Origin: Mucilaginibacter sp. PPCGB 2223
GTDB lineage: Bacteria; Bacteroidota; Bacteroidia; Sphingobacteriales; Sphingobacteriaceae
Direction: 5' to 3'
Length of the DNA: 64,000 nt
NCBI RefSeq assembly: GCF_001705515.1
Contig: NZ_MDJS01000003.1
Coordinates: 62,001-126,000, forward strand
A model generated the notes under the pieces. It was not told the origin of the DNA. It did no database searches and saw only the letters and a list, made by a program, of their open reading frames with translations. The translations under genes and the position numbers were made by a program. Below, piece by piece: positions 52,592-61,103 of the stretch. Positions within the stretch are counted from its first letter, which is position 1. Every line of letters starts with the position of its first letter.

Positions 52592-53320
52592 ATGGGAAGA
52601 GCATTCGAATTCCGTAAAGAAAGAAAATTTAAGCGCTGGGCCAAAATGGCCGTGCAGTTTACCCGTTTGGGCAAAGAGATAGTGATGGCTGTTAAAGATG
52701 GCGGCCCTAACCCCGAAAGTAACTCACGCCTGCGTACGGCTATGCAAAACGCCAAGGCTGTTAACATGCCAAAGGATCGTGTCGACGCGGCTATCAAGCG
52801 CGCATCAAATAAAGACGAATCGAACTACGAAGAGCTGGTTTACGAGGGCTATGCGCCACACGGCGTACCTGTACTGGTCGAAACTGCTACCGATAACACC
52901 AACCGCACCGTGGCCAACGTGCGCAGCTACTTTACCAAAGTTGGCGGCACTTTAGGCAAAACCGGCTCGCTGGATTTTATATTTCAGCGGAAGTCGATCT
53001 TTAGGTTTGAGCCGGGCGATCGTGACCTGGAAGAGCTGGAATTTGAACTGATCGACTTCGGATTGGAAGAACTTTATCTGGAAACCGACGAAAACGATCA
53101 TGACATTGCCGTTGCGCAAACCGCATTCGAAGATTTTGGTAAGATGCAAAAGGCTTTGGAAGAAATGCACATCGAGGTAAAGTCGGCCAAACTGGAACGT
53201 ATCGCCCTATCGCACACCAAAGTTACCGAAGAGCAGGCCGCCGATGTGATGAAACTCATCGACCGACTGGAAGAGGACGACGACGTACAGGCGGTTTATC
53301 ATAATATGGAGGAGGAGTAG
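52592..53320 (+). CDS. yebC: YebC/PmpR-family DNA-binding regulator
   Basis: 242 residues. The conserved N-terminal MGRAFEFRKERKFKRWA, the Lys-rich PKDRVDAAIKRASNK and the TDNTNRTVANVRSYF and GSLDFIFQRK blocks define the family. It is known as a transcription regulator and, in some bacteria, as a translation factor for difficult sequences. It has two flexible C-terminal alpha/beta domains. The start ATG at 52592 lies 9 bp after an inverted word repeat. Target genes unknown. Confidence 0.93.
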   Translation: MGRAFEFRKERKFKRWAKMAVQFTRLGKEIVMAVKDGGPNPESNSRLRTAMQNAKAVNMPKDRVDAAIKRASNKDESNYEELVYEGYAPHGVPVLVETATDNTNRTVANVRSYFTKVGGTLGKTGSLDFIFQRKSIFRFEPGDRDLEELEFELIDFGLEELYLETDENDHDIAVAQTAFEDFGKMQKALEEMHIEVKSAKLERIALSHTKVTEEQAADVMKLIDRLEEDDDVQAVYHNMEEE

Positions 53321-53322
53321 TT

Positions 53323-53383
53323 TTTTGATTTCGGATTTGTTTTAATTTCGAATGTCGAATTTTCAATTTCGGATTTAAAAAGA
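53323..53383. repeat. ATTTCGGA word repeat (copy 2)
   Basis: Imperfect ATTTCGGAT and TTTCGAATGTCG words after yebC, similar in order to 49438-49480. Confidence 0.5.
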
Positions 53384-53400
53384 TCGCTTTTTAACCATCA

Positions 53401-53485
53401 TGTCATTGCGAGGTACGAAGCAATCGCACGGAAGCATGTTCGCCCTGTATAGCATGCGATTGCCACGCTACCGCTCGCAATGACA
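53401..53485. repeat. TCATTGCGAG-type inverted repeat (copy 2)
   Basis: Left end TGTCATTGCGAGGTACGAAG and right end CTCGCAATGACA are inverted. An inner GCAATCGCA pairs with TGCGATTGC. It matches 37275-37358 in the outer parts and differs in the centre. Confidence 0.75.
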
Positions 53486-53507
53486 TTTAATATAAGTCGC
53501 CCAGCCC

Positions 53508-53531
53508 ATTGTTAGTGTTATCACCAACAAT
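53508..53531. repeat. 24-bp palindromic repeat, one mismatch
   Basis: Arms ATTGTTAGTG and CACCAACAAT (one A-C mismatch) around TTAT. It ends 14 bp before the ATG at 53546. Confidence 0.6.
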
Positions 53532-53545
53532 TCAACGCCGCAAAT

Positions 53546-54223
53546 ATGACTTTCGAAGAATTCTTCAAAAAGAAAAAGATCGACCTGGTGCAGCTTAAAG
53601 CTGCCGAGCCGGCGCTTTTTGCCGAATTTGAAAGCCATTATGCGCAAATGGGCGAAAAAAGCTTCGACCATACCAAAAAATACTGGTTCAATAACCTGCG
53701 CCGCCTGTACCATACACCCGAAGAACCCAAGGTTGAAAAGGTGAAGATCGAAAACCCGCTGGCCGAACAAACCATTATCGACTCGGTCACCGAAAAGCCC
53801 GAAGCGGCACCGGCGCCAAAGGTCGGTTTTACGCCACGCTTTAAATCAGGCGCAACCAGGCCGGCGACAGAACAACCTGTTACAGAAGAATCAAAGAACC
53901 AGACTCCGGCCGTTGCCGGTACCTCCACCACCGACCTGCCAACGGAAGCCAGGAACGAAGAGTCACCTAAACCCAAAGTTGGCTTTACGCCACGATTCAA
54001 AGCCGGCGTTACCAAACCTGCATCAGTGGCAGAAACTGAACCAAAAGCTGAAGAAAGTGTCAGGCCCGCCGTTGTTGGTGTTGTCACCAACAATCAACCA
54101 ACAGAGGCTAAATCCGAAGATAACTCTCTGCCAGCCGAAGAAACGCCTAAACCCAAAATAGGCTTTACACCACGATTCAAAGCCGGTGTAACCAAACCAA
54201 AGAAAGAAGAGGGCAAAGAATAA
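53546..54223 (+). CDS. Hypothetical repeat protein with GFTPRFK units
   Basis: 225 residues, no signal peptide. The N-terminal 65 residues are helical and charged (FEEFFKKKKIDLVQLKAAEP). The rest is low-complexity and rich in Pro, Glu, Lys and Thr, with three copies of a 16-residue unit of the type PKVGFTPRFKAGVTKP (about residues 91, 148 and 204) joined by Pro/Thr-rich linkers. Linker 2 is encoded partly by an in-frame 24-bp palindromic repeat. The product may be disordered; function unknown. A REP-like unit follows its stop within 10 bp. Confidence 0.6.
   Translation: MTFEEFFKKKKIDLVQLKAAEPALFAEFESHYAQMGEKSFDHTKKYWFNNLRRLYHTPEEPKVEKVKIENPLAEQTIIDSVTEKPEAAPAPKVGFTPRFKSGATRPATEQPVTEESKNQTPAVAGTSTTDLPTEARNEESPKPKVGFTPRFKAGVTKPASVAETEPKAEESVRPAVVGVVTNNQPTEAKSEDNSLPAEETPKPKIGFTPRFKAGVTKPKKEEGKE
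54071..54094. repeat. 24-bp palindromic repeat inside a coding sequence
   Basis: Arms GTTGTTGGTG and CACCAACAAT around TTGT, translated in frame as VVGVVTNN. The corresponding position of the preceding linker (AVAGTSTTD) has no palindrome, although the linkers align without gaps. Confidence 0.65.
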
Positions 54224-54229
54224 AAAATG

Positions 54230-54360
54230 CGTTAGGGATAGCAGCGCCCGCCTGCCGGCAGGCAGGGATACCGGCCTGTGACTAATGCCCTGCGCAGTAT
54301 GAGCGCCCGCCTGCCGGACGGGCAGGGATAGCCCGGCCCAAAGGGAACGCCCAAAAATAG
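54230..54360. repeat. GC-rich REP-like unit (copy 2)
   Basis: It begins near GCGTTAGGGATA after the 53546 gene and has two GCCCGCCTGCCGG-type palindromes joined by GACTAATGCCCTGCGCAG and ends near CCCAAAAATAG. Reverse-complemented it matches 27103-27240. Confidence 0.7.
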
Positions 54361-54405
54361 AATCAAGAAGCAAGAGCCAGGATAAGCATCCTGGCTAGTC
54401 ATTTC

Positions 54406-54440
54406 TTCACCAACCACTCACCACTCACCACTCACCACAC
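54406..54440. repeat. CACCACT heptamer tandem
   Basis: About four tandem ACCACTC words (ACCACTCACCACTCACCACT), ending directly at the stop of the Nudix-like gene on the other strand. Confidence 0.55.
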
Positions 54441-55129
54441 TACCCCTCCAAATCGTTCTGGAATATCTTGTTGTATTTACGCCTGTCGAATTTATACAAC
54501 TTGGCTGCCCGGTACGACACGCCTTTCTGCTTCTCATCCAGTTCCTTTAAAAAGCCATAGCTCAGCATCTTCTTGCGGAAGTTGCGCTTATCTAATTTCT
54601 TGGATAAGATAGCCTCGTACAGTAATTGCAATTGCGTAAGCGTGAATTTTTCGGGCAGCAGCTCAAATGCTATGGGCTGGTAGCTTAGGCGGCGACGCAG
54701 CTTTTGGATACTGGTATCAAATATCAGGCTATGATCAAAAGCCAGCTTAGGCAAATCATTAATGGCATGCCAAAATGCTTTTTTGGCGTACTGGGTAACA
54801 GGCTTTACTTCCTTTTGCCCTATGATGCGGATCAACGCGTAATAAGCAACCGTGATTACACGCCCCAGCGGGTGGCGGTGTATTTCGCCAAAGGTATGGA
54901 ACTGCTCCATGTGCATATCGCGAAGGCCCGTAAGTTCGTATAAAATGCGGGTAGCGGCGGTTTCGATGCTCTCGTCGTTCTCAACCAGGTTACCAGGCAG
55001 CGCCCACCAGTCTTTAAACGGGTCTTCGTTACGCTCGATGAGCAATACCTTCAATTCGCCTGCCTCGAAACCGAAGATGACGCAATCGATAGAAAAAGCG
55101 GAATCAAATTTGGGTAAGCCTGTTTCCAA
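54440..55129 (-). CDS. Nudix-fold transcriptional regulator with degenerate Nudix box
   Basis: 229 residues. An N-terminal Nudix domain (about 10-140, with WWALPGNLVENDES) joins a C-terminal winged-helix part (about 150-225), as in the NrtR/AraR regulators. The Nudix box, aligned from the right, reads G-x6-E-x7-R-I-L-Y-E-L-T-G-L, so the RE glutamate is Ile and the second Glu of the EE pair is Leu; this argues against hydrolase activity. The start is a TTG at 55129. Divergent from pfkA (128 bp), so autoregulation and control of pfkA are likely. Ligand unknown; a sugar phosphate or nucleotide sugar is a guess. Confidence 0.85.
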   Translation of the reverse strand: METGLPKFDSAFSIDCVIFGFEAGELKVLLIERNEDPFKDWWALPGNLVENDESIETAATRILYELTGLRDMHMEQFHTFGEIHRHPLGRVITVAYYALIRIIGQKEVKPVTQYAKKAFWHAINDLPKLAFDHSLIFDTSIQKLRRRLSYQPIAFELLPEKFTLTQLQLLYEAILSKKLDKRNFRKKMLSYGFLKELDEKQKGVSYRAAKLYKFDRRKYNKIFQNDLEG

Positions 55130-55133
55130 ATGG

Positions 55134-55220
55134 GTTAGTGTTATTTTAAAAATTTAAATATAGGCTGTTAATCCGAATGAAAAAATAAAAAAATAAATTT
55201 AGTTAGTGTAAATTTTACAC
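55134..55220. promoter_or_regulatory. Candidate operators between the Nudix-like regulator and pfkA
   Basis: A perfect palindrome GTGTAAATTTTACAC (55206-55220), embedded in TTAG and ACTA flanks, lies directly before the -7 element of pfkA. A similar TTAGTGTTATTTTA lies at 55134-55147, by the regulator start. Confidence 0.55.
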
Positions 55221-55222
55221 AC

Positions 55223-55230
55223 TATATTCG
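55223..55230 (+). promoter_or_regulatory. Near-match -7 promoter element of pfkA
   Basis: TATATTCG differs by one base from TAnnTTTG, 27 nt before the ATG at 55258. The palindromic operator ends 2 bp upstream, so bound repressor would block the promoter. Confidence 0.45.
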
Positions 55231-55257
55231 CAGTTTCTAAACAAGCCTTACCCGCAC

Positions 55258-56238
55258 ATGCAAAACATTCGTAAAATTGCCGTTCTAACCTCAGGAGGTG
55301 ACGCGCCGGGAATGAACCCATGCATCAGGGCGGTGGTACGCACCGCCATTTACAATAATAAGGAAGTTATTGGCGTAAGGCAGGGTTACCAGGGCCTTAT
55401 CGATAACAACACCTACCCTATGCATACGCGTTCGGTAAGTAATATACTGGCCCTTGGCGGTACCATTTTAAAAACAGCGAGGTGCCTCGAGTTCCGTACC
55501 GACGAAGGCCAGGAGAAGGCTTACCGTAACCTCAAGGCGCAGGAAGTTGACGCGATGGTAGTGATAGGAGGCGATGGTACCTTTACCGGTGCCCTACGTT
55601 TTTCGCGCCGTTACCCGGATATTGCGGTGATCGGCGTTCCCGGAACTATCGATAACGACCTTTATGGTTCTGATTATACCCTCGGTTTTGACACTGCGAC
55701 CAATACCGTTATCGAGGCGATCGATAAGATACGCGACACGGCCGATTCACACGATCGCTTATTCTTTATCGAAGTAATGGGCCGCGATTCGGGCTGCATC
55801 GCCTTACGCGCAGGTATTGCCGGCGGTGCCGAAGCCATCATGCTGCCCGAAACCGAAACAGGTATCGAGGATCTGATCAACAAGCTCGAAAGCTCGCCAA
55901 ATAAGTCATCGAGCATCGTTATCGTAGCCGAAGGCGAGCACCATGGCGGAGCTTACGATATTGCGAAAATTGTTAAGGACAGGATAAAGTCATATCACAC
56001 TAAAGTTACTATCTTAGGCCACCTGCAGCGCGGGGGCAGCCCAAGCAGTTTCGACCGTATTTTGGGCAGCCGTTTAGGCTATGCGGCGGTCAATGCACTG
56101 CTGCAGGGCGAGAGCCAGAAAATGGTGGGTTTACGCGGCAATGCGATCAAACTCACCAGCCTGGAAGAAGCACTGAGCCAGCACGAGTTTAAACTGGAGG
56201 ACGACCTGATGGAAATGACCAATATATTATCTATCTGA
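55258..56238 (+). CDS. pfkA: ATP-dependent 6-phosphofructokinase
   Basis: 326 residues of the PfkA family. GGDAPGMNPCIRAVV near the N-terminus, the ATP-site GGDGTFTGA (about residue 103) and the catalytic GTIDNDLYGSDYTLGFDTA (Asp of TIDND, about 128) are present; so is the ENH-like MGRDSGCIAL. The glycine of GGDGT argues for ATP rather than PPi as phosphate donor. It commits fructose-6-phosphate to glycolysis. First gene of a tight operon with a kinase-like gene (4 bp) and gapA, probably under the Nudix-like regulator. Confidence 0.95.
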   Translation: MQNIRKIAVLTSGGDAPGMNPCIRAVVRTAIYNNKEVIGVRQGYQGLIDNNTYPMHTRSVSNILALGGTILKTARCLEFRTDEGQEKAYRNLKAQEVDAMVVIGGDGTFTGALRFSRRYPDIAVIGVPGTIDNDLYGSDYTLGFDTATNTVIEAIDKIRDTADSHDRLFFIEVMGRDSGCIALRAGIAGGAEAIMLPETETGIEDLINKLESSPNKSSSIVIVAEGEHHGGAYDIAKIVKDRIKSYHTKVTILGHLQRGGSPSSFDRILGSRLGYAAVNALLQGESQKMVGLRGNAIKLTSLEEALSQHEFKLEDDLMEMTNILSI

Positions 56239-56242
56239 CACG

Positions 56243-58095
<1,853 letters not shown>

Positions 58096-58096
58096 T

Positions 58097-58239
58097 TAGT
58101 CCGTAAGTTGAGAGTCCGTAAGTCCGAAAGATTGTGACTACGATACTTAAAAGCCAGAAAGCCCGGAAATAAACTCCGGGCTTTCTATTTCTATTGACCT
58201 TTCATCTGCGGACTTTCGGACTGCGGACTTGCCGACTCT
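58097..58239. repeat. Inverted pair of AGTCCG words around the gapA terminator
   Basis: Left words 58097-58132 (AGTCCGTAAG and AGTCCGAAAG) and right words 58207-58239 (GCGGACTTTCGGACT, then GCGGACTTGCCGACT), inverted, about 75 bp apart, with the terminator hairpin between. Confidence 0.6.
58156..58190 (+). terminator. Terminator after gapA
   Basis: Arms AGAAAGCCCGGA (58156-58167) and TCCGGGCTTTCT (58175-58186), then AT-rich sequence. Probably serves the pfkA operon. Confidence 0.75.
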
Positions 58240-58241
58240 GC

Positions 58242-58793
58242 CTAAACGTGCACACCCTCCGCAATCTCTTCGATCATCTTTTTGTTGAAAGCTTCCAGAT
58301 CGGCAGGGCTGCGACTGGTTACCAGCCCGTTATCTACAACAACCTGCTCATCTACCCAATCGGCACCGGCATTTTTCAAATCGGTTTGTAAAGATGGGAA
58401 CGACGTTAAGTTGCGCCCTTTGATCATCCCGGTCTCGATCAGCAATTGCGGCCCGTGGCAAATGGCGGCTAACGGCTTGCTTTCATCCAAAAACGCCGAA
58501 GCAAAGGCAACCGCGTCTTTATTCTGCCGCAACTTATCCGGGTTTAAAACACCGCCGGGCAGCACCAGTGCATCATAATCGTCGGGGCTGGCTTCGCTTA
58601 ACTTACGGTCAACCTCTACCTCGATTCCCCAGTCGGTTTGATCCCATGCCTTGATCCTGCTTTTTCCGTTGGGCGATATGATGTGCACTGCCGCCCCGGC
58701 TGCTTCAAGCGCCGCTTTCGGACTTGTCAATTCAACCTGCTCAAAGCCTTCCTCTGTAAGGATGGCTACTCTTTTTCCACTCAGCGTTGCCAT
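58242..58793 (-). CDS. DJ-1/PfpI-family protein (type 1 amidotransferase-like)
   Basis: 183 residues. The nucleophile elbow cysteine is in LAAICHGPQLL (about residue 112), with the upstream LVLPGGVLNPDKLR as the usual Glu/Gly region. The N-terminal RVAILTEEGFEQVELTSP matches PfpI/YhbO-like proteins, which have deglycase, protease or chaperone functions. It is soluble and cytoplasmic. Convergent with gapA, whose terminator and word repeats separate the two. Confidence 0.9.
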   Translation of the reverse strand: MATLSGKRVAILTEEGFEQVELTSPKAALEAAGAAVHIISPNGKSRIKAWDQTDWGIEVEVDRKLSEASPDDYDALVLPGGVLNPDKLRQNKDAVAFASAFLDESKPLAAICHGPQLLIETGMIKGRNLTSFPSLQTDLKNAGADWVDEQVVVDNGLVTSRSPADLEAFNKKMIEEIAEGVHV

Positions 58794-58877
58794 AGTATAG
58801 ATATTTTAATTTATAATTAATACATCTATAACTACAGGCAGCACAACGAATGGTTTTGAGAAGTTTTAAATGAAGCG

Positions 58878-59040
58878 AGTCCGAAAGTCCGCAGTCCGAA
58901 AGTCCGAAAGAAATTATCTATGTTTTTTTGCTATTAATAGCGATTAAAACATGTTAGAAATTCAAAATGAAACAAAAATTGAAAGTACTTATAGTTGCCC
59001 CTCCATCTTTCGGACTTTCGGTCTCCTCGACTTTCGGACT
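58878..59040. repeat. Inverted pair of AGTCCGAAAG words
   Basis: Left words 58878-58910 (GAGTCCGAAAGTCCGCAG, then AGTCCGAAAGTCC) and right words 59007-59040 (TTTCGGACTTTCGG, CTTTCGGACT), inverted, with about 95 bp between. Confidence 0.6.
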
Positions 59041-59055
59041 ATAAACTACTCGCCC

Positions 59056-59079
59056 GTTGTTGGTGTTGTCACCAACAAC
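59056..59079. repeat. 24-bp palindromic repeat, perfect
   Basis: Arms GTTGTTGGTG and CACCAACAAC around TTGT, 2 bp past the esterase stop. A+T-rich word repeats precede it. Confidence 0.65.
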
Positions 59080-59081
59080 TA

Positions 59082-59873
59082 CTACTTGCTATTCCCGAAC
59101 AACCAGGGCAGCAAATCAGGTTCGGCAAAGGCATCGTCCCAGCTATTATGGCCATCGTTCGCGTAAAGCGTAAATTTGGGGTGGCCCCCGGCAGCTTTAA
59201 TGGCATCGACCATAATGAGCGAATGCTGGTACAGCACTACATCATCCTTTTCGCCGTGGAATATCCACATCGGTACTTTTTGCGCGTATATTTTGGCGTT
59301 GCGGGTATTATCGCCGCCGCAGATGGCAAAAGCCGCTGCAAATACATCGGGCTTGCGGCGCAGTATCTCGAAAGTACCCATACCGCCGTTGCTTAATCCG
59401 CCTATGTACACCCGGTGCTTATCCACAAAAGGTTTATCCAGAAACTGGTCGACACACCCCAGCAGCATCCGCATGGCCGGTGTAGGTTCACCGCCAACTC
59501 GGAACAACTGCTTCTCCTTGCCGTTAGCATCTTTTTCAATAACCCGGTTGCTCCACGACCCATCTGCCGGGCATTGCGGGAAAACTACAATAGCTGGAAA
59601 CTTCTCCCGGTAACGTACCTGCAAAAACAATTGCCCGCCGTGCACAAGCTGCGATTTATTATCATTACCGCGTTCGCCGCTGCCATGCAGCACAAATACC
59701 AAGGGATACTTTTGATTGGGATCGAAATGCTCGGGGAACAATATACGATACGGCAGGGTATCTTTTTTGTGGATGTAACTGCCATGTTCGTACATGTTAT
59801 AATCCTGGGCAAGAGCGTTAACTGCGGTAGTGAAAAGCAAGGCAGCAATAAGGCAGGTGGTGCGGTTTATCAT
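59082..59873 (-). CDS. Secreted alpha/beta-hydrolase (esterase/prolyl-oligopeptidase-like)
   Basis: 263 residues from the ATG at 59873, the start of the signal peptide (LIAALLFTTAVNALAQ); an upstream ATG at 59903 adds ten polar residues. The serine elbow GLSNGGMG (about residue 156), the aspartate in FHGEKDDVV and the histidine in NDGHNSWD complete the triad; LVFVLHGSGERG is the oxyanion strand. It resembles CE1-type feruloyl/acyl esterases acting on plant carbohydrates. Periplasmic or surface. Specificity unknown. Confidence 0.85.
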   Translation of the reverse strand: MINRTTCLIAALLFTTAVNALAQDYNMYEHGSYIHKKDTLPYRILFPEHFDPNQKYPLVFVLHGSGERGNDNKSQLVHGGQLFLQVRYREKFPAIVVFPQCPADGSWSNRVIEKDANGKEKQLFRVGGEPTPAMRMLLGCVDQFLDKPFVDKHRVYIGGLSNGGMGTFEILRRKPDVFAAAFAICGGDNTRNAKIYAQKVPMWIFHGEKDDVVLYQHSLIMVDAIKAAGGHPKFTLYANDGHNSWDDAFAEPDLLPWLFGNSK

Positions 59874-59905
59874 TCGGGTATCTGATTTTGATTTATCTGT
59901 CAACG

Positions 59906-59913
59906 CAAAACTA
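59906..59913 (-). promoter_or_regulatory. -7 promoter element of the esterase gene
   Basis: Minus-strand TAGTTTTG matches TAnnTTTG, 32 nt before the ATG at 59873. It lies upstream of the alternative ATG at 59903 by only 2 nt, which favours the shorter protein. Confidence 0.45.
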
Positions 59914-59927
59914 TCAGCAATAGTTTT

Positions 59928-60014
59928 AAGCCCCCTCTAAATCTCCCCCTGCAGGGGAGACTTTTTTAAAAGCCGTCTTTAAGCCCTCCCTACCGGGGAG
60001 GGTTGGGAGGGGCT
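59928..60014. repeat. CTCCCC/GGGGAG hairpin repeat
   Basis: Arms AGCCCC at the left and GGGGCT at the right enclose two hairpins: TCTCCCC with GGGGAGA, and CCCTCCC with GGGGAGGG. It lies between esterase and trhO. Its right end forms part of the trhO stop region. Confidence 0.65.
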
Positions 60015-60948
60015 ACTTCTTCACGTTCGCCGGCTGCGGTACTTTAACGTAATACCCGGTTCCATCATAAACACGCTTGCGCGGATGTTGCTGGCAGGCA
60101 TCAGAGCAGCAGCCATCCAATCTTTCGCCGCAGGCATCGCACTGGGTAAAATGCTCGTTGCACTCGGGGTTGGCGCAGTTGATCATCTTGGCGGTAACGG
60201 TGCCGCAGTTGTAACAGGTTGATATCACCTTAGGGTTAACGGCGTTAACGTCAACGGTCAGCCGGTTATCGAACACATAACATTTACCTTCAAAATCCTC
60301 GCCGCCGGCCTCTTTACCATATTTGATGATACCGCCATGCAGCTGGTACACATCGGTAAAACCTTCGTGCAGCAACAGGGCCGATGCTTTTTCGCATTTA
60401 ATGCCGCCGGTGCAGTAGGTTAGTATCTTTTTATCCTTGTATCGGGCAAGTTCGTTTATTTTGGATGGGAAATCGCGGAAGTTCTCAATATCCAGTGTCA
60501 CCGCATTTTTGAATTTCCCTACCGAATGCTCGTAGTTGGAACGCACGTCGAGCACAATTACATCGTCACGGTCCTTCATAGCTAAAAAATCTTTGGGCTC
60601 CAGGTGTTTGCCGGTTTGTTTTTGCGGGTTGATGATGTTAGGGTCGCGCAGGCCTGAGTGTACGATCTCGCTTTTGTAGCGCACATGCATTTTAACAAAC
60701 GAAGGCTCTTCAACCTCATCAATCTTAAAATCGATACCTGCGAAGCGCGGGTCGGCATGCAGGGTTTGCATGTAGGTGGCGCAGCTTTCGGCAGTGCCAG
60801 ATACGGTACCGTTCAAGCCTTCATCGGCCACGATGATGCGTCCCACCAGGTTAAGCGATTTACAAAATTTTAAGTGATCGGCGGCGTATTGCTCCGCCTC
60901 GCTTATTGTCGAATAACAATAATACAGTAGTGTTTGGTATGTGCTCAT
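60013..60948 (-). CDS. trhO: Rhodanese-domain tRNA uridine hydroxylase
   Basis: 311 residues. An N-terminal acylphosphatase-like part (about 1-100, GRIIVADEGLNGTVSG) joins a rhodanese domain (about 115-215) with the active-site cysteine in TYCTGGIKCEKA (about residue 177), and a cysteine-rich C-terminal zinc part (CYNCGTV, NCANPECNEHF, CDACGERL, CCSDAC). This is the YceA/TrhO layout, which makes 5-hydroxyuridine at tRNA position 34. The stop lies inside the CTCCCC repeat, so the last residues (after QPANVKK) may be repeat-derived. Confidence 0.9.
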   Translation of the reverse strand: MSTYQTLLYYCYSTISEAEQYAADHLKFCKSLNLVGRIIVADEGLNGTVSGTAESCATYMQTLHADPRFAGIDFKIDEVEEPSFVKMHVRYKSEIVHSGLRDPNIINPQKQTGKHLEPKDFLAMKDRDDVIVLDVRSNYEHSVGKFKNAVTLDIENFRDFPSKINELARYKDKKILTYCTGGIKCEKASALLLHEGFTDVYQLHGGIIKYGKEAGGEDFEGKCYVFDNRLTVDVNAVNPKVISTCYNCGTVTAKMINCANPECNEHFTQCDACGERLDGCCSDACQQHPRKRVYDGTGYYVKVPQPANVKK

Positions 60949-60988
60949 AAATACATTGATACTGCTGCAAACAGCGTTTAATGAGCCG

Positions 60989-60996
60989 CAAAGATA
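60989..60996 (-). promoter_or_regulatory. -7 promoter element of trhO
   Basis: Minus-strand TATCTTTG, an exact TAnnTTTG match, 40 nt before the ATG at 60948. Confidence 0.5.
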
Positions 60997-61003
60997 AGGA
61001 ATA

Positions 61004-61100
61004 AGTCCGAAAGACAGAAAGTCCGCAAGTCCGAAGTGAAAAATAGGTTAGGAGTTGATGGTCTATCTTGCGGACTTTCCGACTCGCGGACTTCCGGACT
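61004..61100. repeat. Inverted pair of AGTCCG words between trhO and the DUF5686 gene
   Basis: Left words 61004-61037 (AGTCCGAAAG, AAGTCCGCAAG, TCCGAAG) and right words 61068-61100 (TTGCGGACTTTCC, CGCGGACTTCCGGACTT), inverted, with about 30 bp between. Confidence 0.6.
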
Positions 61101-61103
61101 TAA

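Noticed and set aside
54230..54360. REP-like unit as an insertion sequence
   Set aside because: No transposase frame and only about 130 bp; palindromes fit REP-type units instead.
58951..59166. Frame of 71 codons through the word repeats and the 24-bp palindrome
   Set aside because: It is made of repeat DNA and overlaps the esterase end; the VVGVVTNN string comes from the palindrome.
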